A stretch of 64,000 nt of DNA from Prosapia bicincta. Its lineage: Eukaryota; Arthropoda; Insecta; Hemiptera; Cercopidae. Made by a program: the position numbers and the translations under genes. Below are positions 59,501 through 64,000 of the stretch, one piece after another. Each line of letters begins with the position of its first letter. The first letter of the stretch is position 1. The stretch lies in NCBI GenBank assembly GCA_036971475.1, contig JBAIZL010000006.1, positions 138,206,731 through 138,270,730 of the forward strand, read 5' to 3'. The notes under the pieces were generated by a model. The model was not told the DNA's origin. It saw nothing but the letters and a program-made list of their open reading frames with translations, and ran no database searches.

Positions 59501-62500
59501 TTATACTAAATTTATAGCCCTAGACACACGTGTCTGTGTGATATTTACAAGGGTAGGTAAACCCCATTTATTATATTTGTTAGCGTTTATACTAAGTTTT
59601 TAGCCCTAGACACACGTGTCTGTGTGATATTTACAAGGGTAGGTAAACCCCATTTATTATATTTGTTAGCGTTTATACTATATTTATAGCCCTAGACACA
59701 CGTGTCTGTGTGATATTTACAAGGGTAGGTAAACCCCATTTATTATATTTGTTAGCGTTTATACTAAATTTTTAGCCCTAGACACACGTGTCTGTGTGAT
59801 ATTTACAAGGGTAGGTAAACCCCATTTATTATATTTGTTAGCGTTTATACTAAATTTATAGCCCTAGACACACGTGTCTGTGTGATATTTACAAGGGTAG
59901 GTAAACCCCATTTATTATATTTGTTAGCGTTTATACTAAATTTTTAGCCCTAGACACACGTGTCTGTGTGATATTTACAAGGGTAGGTAAACCCCGTTTA
60001 TTATATTTGTTAAGCGTTTATACTAAATTTTTAGCCCTAGACACACGTGTCTGTGTGATATTTACAAGGGTAGGTAAACCCCATTTATTATATTTGTTAG
60101 CGTTTATACTAAATTTATAGCCCTAGACACACGTGTCTGTGTGATATTTACAAGGGTAGGTAAACCCCATTTATTATATTTGTTAGCGTTTATACTAAAT
60201 TTATAGCCCTAGACACACGTGTCTGTGTGATATTTACAAGGGTAGGTAAACCCCATTTATTATATTTGTTAGCGTTTATACTAAATTTATAGCCCTAGAC
60301 ACACGTGTCTGTGTGATATTTACAAGGGTAGGTAAACCCCATTTATTATATTTGTTAGCGTTTATACTAAATTTATAGCCCTAGACACACGTGTCTTTGT
60401 GATATTTACAAGGGTAGGTTAAACCCATTTATTATATTTGTTAGCGTTTATACTAAATTTATAACTCTACACACACGTGTCTGTGTGATATTTACAAGGG
60501 TAGGTAAAACCCATTTATTATATTTGTTAGCGTTTATACTAAATTTATAGCCCTAGACACAAGTGTCTGTGTGATATTTACAAGGGTAGGTAAAACCCAT
60601 TTATTATATTTGTTAGCGTTTATACTAAATTTATAGCCCTAGACACACGTGTCTGTGTGATATGTACAAGGGTAGGTAAACCCCATTTATTATAATTGCT
60701 TTCCTTTATACAAAATTTACAGCCCTAGACACAAGTGACTGTGTGATATTTACAAGGGTAGGTAAACCCCATGTGTTATAATAGCTTGCCTTTATACTAA
60801 ATTTATAGCCCTAGACACAAGTGACTGTGTGATATTTAGAATGGTAGGTAAAATCCATTTATTTATTATAATTCCTTGCCTTTATACTAAATTTATAGCC
60901 CTAGACACAAGTGTCTGTGTGATATTTACAAGGGTAGGTAAACCCCATGTGTTATAATAGCTTGCCTTTATACTAAATTTATAGCCCTAGACACAAGTGA
61001 CTGTGTGATATTTAGAATGGTAGGTAAAATCCATTTATTTATTATAATTCCTTGCCTTTATACTAAATTTATAGCCCTAGACACTAGTGTCTGTGTGATA
61101 TTTACAAGGGTAGGTAAACCCCATGTGTTATAATAGCTTGCCTTTATACTAAATTTATAGCCCTAGACACAAGTGACTGTGTGATATTTAGAATGGTAGG
61201 TAAAATCCATTTATTTATTATAATTCCTTGCCTTTATAATAAATATATAACCCTACACACGCGTGTCTGTGTGATATTTACAAGGGTAGGTAAACCACAT
61301 TTATTAAAACTGCTTGCCTTTATAATAAATATATAACACCACACACGTGTCTGTGTGATATTTACAAGGGTAGGTAAACCCCATTTATTATAATTGCTTT
61401 CCTTTATACAAAATTTAGAGCCCTAGACACAAGAGACTGTGTGATATTTAGAATGGTAGGTAAAATCCATTTATTTATTATAATTCCTTGCCTTTATACT
61501 AAAGTTATAGCCCTAGACACAAGTGTCTGTGTGATATTTTCAAGGGTAGGTAAACCCCATTTATTATAATTGCTTGCCTTTATACAAAATTTATAGCCCT
61601 AGACACACGTGTCTGTGTGATATTTACAAGGGTAGGTAAAACCCATTTATTATATTTGTTAGCGTTTATACTAAATTTATAGCCCTAGACACACGTGTCT
61701 GTGTGATATTTACAAGGGTAGGTAAAACCCATTTTATATATGTGTTAGCGTTTATACTAAATTTATAGCCCTAGACACACGTGTCTGTGTGATATTTACA
61801 AGGGTAGGTAAAACCCATTTATTATATTTGTTAGCGTTTATACTAAATTTATAGCCCTACACACACGTGTCTGTGTGATATTTACAAGGGTAGGTAAACC
61901 CCATTTATTATAATTGCTTGCCTTTATAATAAATATATAACCCTACACACACGTGTCTGTGTGATATTTACAAGGGTAGGTAAAACCCATTTATTATATT
62001 TGTTAGCGTTTATACTAAATTTATAGCCCTACACACACGTGTCTGTGTGATATTTACAAGGGTAGGTAAACCCCATTTATTATATTTGTTAGCGTTTATA
62101 CTAAATTTATAGCCCTAGACACACGTGTCTGTGTGATATTTACAAGGGTAGGTAAAACCCATTTATTATATTTGTTAGCGTTTATACTAAATTTATAGCC
62201 CTAGACACACGTGTCTGTGTGATATTTACAAGGGTAGGTAAACCCTATTTATTATATTTGTTAGCGTTTATACTAAATTTATAGCCCTAGACACACGTGT
62301 CTGTGTGATATTTCCAAGGGTAGGTAAACCCTATTTATTATATTTGTTAGCGTTTATACTAAATTTACAGCCCTAGACACAAGTGTCTGTGTGATATTTA
62401 CAAGGGTAGGTAAAACCCATCTATTATAATTGCTTTCCTTTATACTAAATTTATAGTCCTAGACACACGTGTCTGTGTGATATTTACAAGGGTAGGTAAA

Positions 62501-62700
62501 ACCCATTTTGTAATATAATTCCTTGCCTTTATGCTAAAGTTATAGCCTTAGACACAATTGTCAGTGTGATATTTACCAGGGTAGCTAAAACCCATTTGTT
62601 ATACTTGCTTGCTTTTATACTAAATTTATAGCCCTAGACACACGTGTCTGTGATATTTACAAGGATAGGTAAAACCCATTTATTATAATTGCTTGCCTTT
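56558..62700 (+). repeat. 86-bp satellite array, forward
   Basis: About 71 monomers with 86-bp spacing (AGCCCTAGAC at 56591, 56677, 56763, 56849, 56935, 57021). The unit reads TAGCCCTAGACACACGTGTC, TGTGTGATATTTACAAGGGT, AGGTAAACCCCATTTATTAT, then ATTTGTTAGCGTTTATACTA. From about 56900 to 60400 the units are nearly identical. Both edges hold variants with CACAAGTG and TTGCTTTCC/TTGCCTTT. At about 60720-61240 a ~175-bp dimer with TTTAGAATGG is repeated three times. Confidence 0.96.
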
Positions 62701-64000
62701 TACACGTGTGCCAAGGGCTATATATTTAGTATCTGGTCAAGCAATTATAATAAATTGGTTTTACGTACCCTTGTAAATATCATACAGACACATGTGACTT
62801 TGGCTATATATTTAGTATAAAAGCAAGCAATTATAACACATGGGTTTTACCTACCCCTGTAAATATCACACAGATACTTGTGTCTTAAGCAATAAATTTA
62901 GTATAAAGGCAACCAATTATAATAAATGGGTTTTACCTACCCTTGTAAATATCACAGACTTGTGTCAAAGGCTATAAATTTAGTATATAGTCAATTAATT
63001 ATTCTAAATGGGTTTTACCTACCCTTGTAAATATCACACAGACTCATGTGTCCGGGACAATAAATTTAGTATAAAGGCAAGCAATTATAATAAATGGGTT
63101 TTACCTACCCTTGTAAATATCACAGACTCGTGTCAAAGGCTATGAATTTAGTGTAAAGTCAAATAATTATTATAAATGGGTTTTACCTACCCTTGTAAAT
63201 ATCACACAGACTCATGTGTCCGGGACTATAAATTTAGTATAAAGGCAAGCAATTATCATAAATGCGTTTTACCTATCCTACTAAATATCACACAGACACA
63301 TGTGTCTAGGGCCATAAATTTAAAATAAAGGCAAGCAATTATAATAAATGCGTTTTACCTATCCTAGTAAATATCACACAGACACATGTGTCTTTGGCTA
63401 TAAATTTAGTATAAAGGCAAGGAATTATAATAAATTGGTTTTACCTACCCTTGTAAATATCACACAGACACAAGTGTCTGGGGTTATAAATTTAATATAT
63501 CGGCAAGCAATTATAGTAACTGGGTTTTAGCTATCCTTGTAAATATCACAGACACGTGTGTCTAGGGCAATAAATTTAGTATAAAAGCAGCAAGTATAAC
63601 AAATGGGTTTTGGCTACCCTTCTAAATATCACACAGATACTTGTGTCTAGGGCTATAAATTTAGTATAAAGGCAAGGAACTATAATAAGTAAATGGGTTT
63701 TACCTACCCTTGTAAATTTCACACTGTTATATGTGTCTAGCGCTATATATTTAGTACAAAGAAAACCAATTATAATAAATGGGTTTTACCTACCCTTGTA
63801 AATATCACAGACACGTGTGTCTAGGGCTATATTTTTAGTATAAAGGCAAACAATTATAACACATTGGTTTTACCTACCCTTGTAAAAATCACACAGAAAC
63901 GTGTGTCTAGGGCTGTAAATTTAGTATAAAGGCAAACAATTATAATAAATGGGTTTTACCTACCCTTGTAAATATCACAGACACGTGTGTCTAGGGCTAT
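62701..64000 (-). repeat. 86-bp satellite array, inverted
   Basis: The same monomer in reverse orientation (for example GGGTTTTACCTACCCTTGTA and GTGTCTAGGGCTATAAATTT), about 15 units of roughly 80-90 bp, continuing past the window end. These units are clearly more diverged from each other than those in the forward core. A 60-codon frame at 63348-63530 is a by-product. Confidence 0.95.

Noticed and set aside
23847..64000. CRISPR-like array
   Set aside because: Whole units are repeated with no unique spacers; the setting is eukaryotic satellite DNA.

Overview
The window looks like intergenic, repeat-rich nuclear DNA from an animal, most likely an invertebrate. It is AT-rich and carries long (TA)n tracts, Penelope-like retroelements (PLEs) with GIY-YIG endonuclease domains, Tigger/pogo and hAT-type transposon remnants, and two large tandem satellites. 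I see no convincing host protein-coding gene, rRNA or tRNA. The species cannot be named from this sequence.

Layout. Positions 1-7929 are a mosaic of two PLE families. Family A encodes RT plus GIY-YIG and is Asn/Ile-rich. Family B shows a linker plus GIY-YIG. Copies mostly lie head-to-head as fold-backs, with 3' tails facing outward into (TA)n tracts. A family C fragment sits at 7241-7370. A second A/B cluster lies at 12246-14640. Between them are unassigned DNA, a fold-back with hammerhead-like motifs and a 12-bp target-site duplication (9542-9924), and a hAT-type MITE with an 8-bp duplication (10360-10876). Positions 14745-15314 hold five units of a ~114-bp tandem repeat. Two internally deleted Tigger-like transposons (15714-16695, 20813-22051) and two more hAT-like MITEs (17888-18470, 20235-20773) follow in otherwise unassigned DNA.

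From about 23847 to 56557 the window is one ~32.7-kb array of a 114-bp satellite (about 285-290 monomers). Its centre (about 31968-51530) has higher-order repeats of roughly 3.6-3.75 kb, with partial blocks, short duplications and a conversion-like patch. It abuts an 86-bp satellite (56558-62700, about 71 monomers, most with a CACGTG core), which flips orientation near 62700 and runs inverted off the window end.

How the parts relate. The most interesting system is the PLE cluster. Head-to-head, 5'-truncated pairs recur in two families and in a third element with a clean target-site duplication. This suggests reverse transcription primed from both sides of a break, with (TA)n as target or shared tail. 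Hammerhead-ribozyme-like folds lie on the sense strand near the 3' tail of each family. Families A and B share substitutions at C3 and G8 that would swap a C-G for a U-A core pair. All ribozyme and mechanism statements are inferences from reading, not from computation or experiment.
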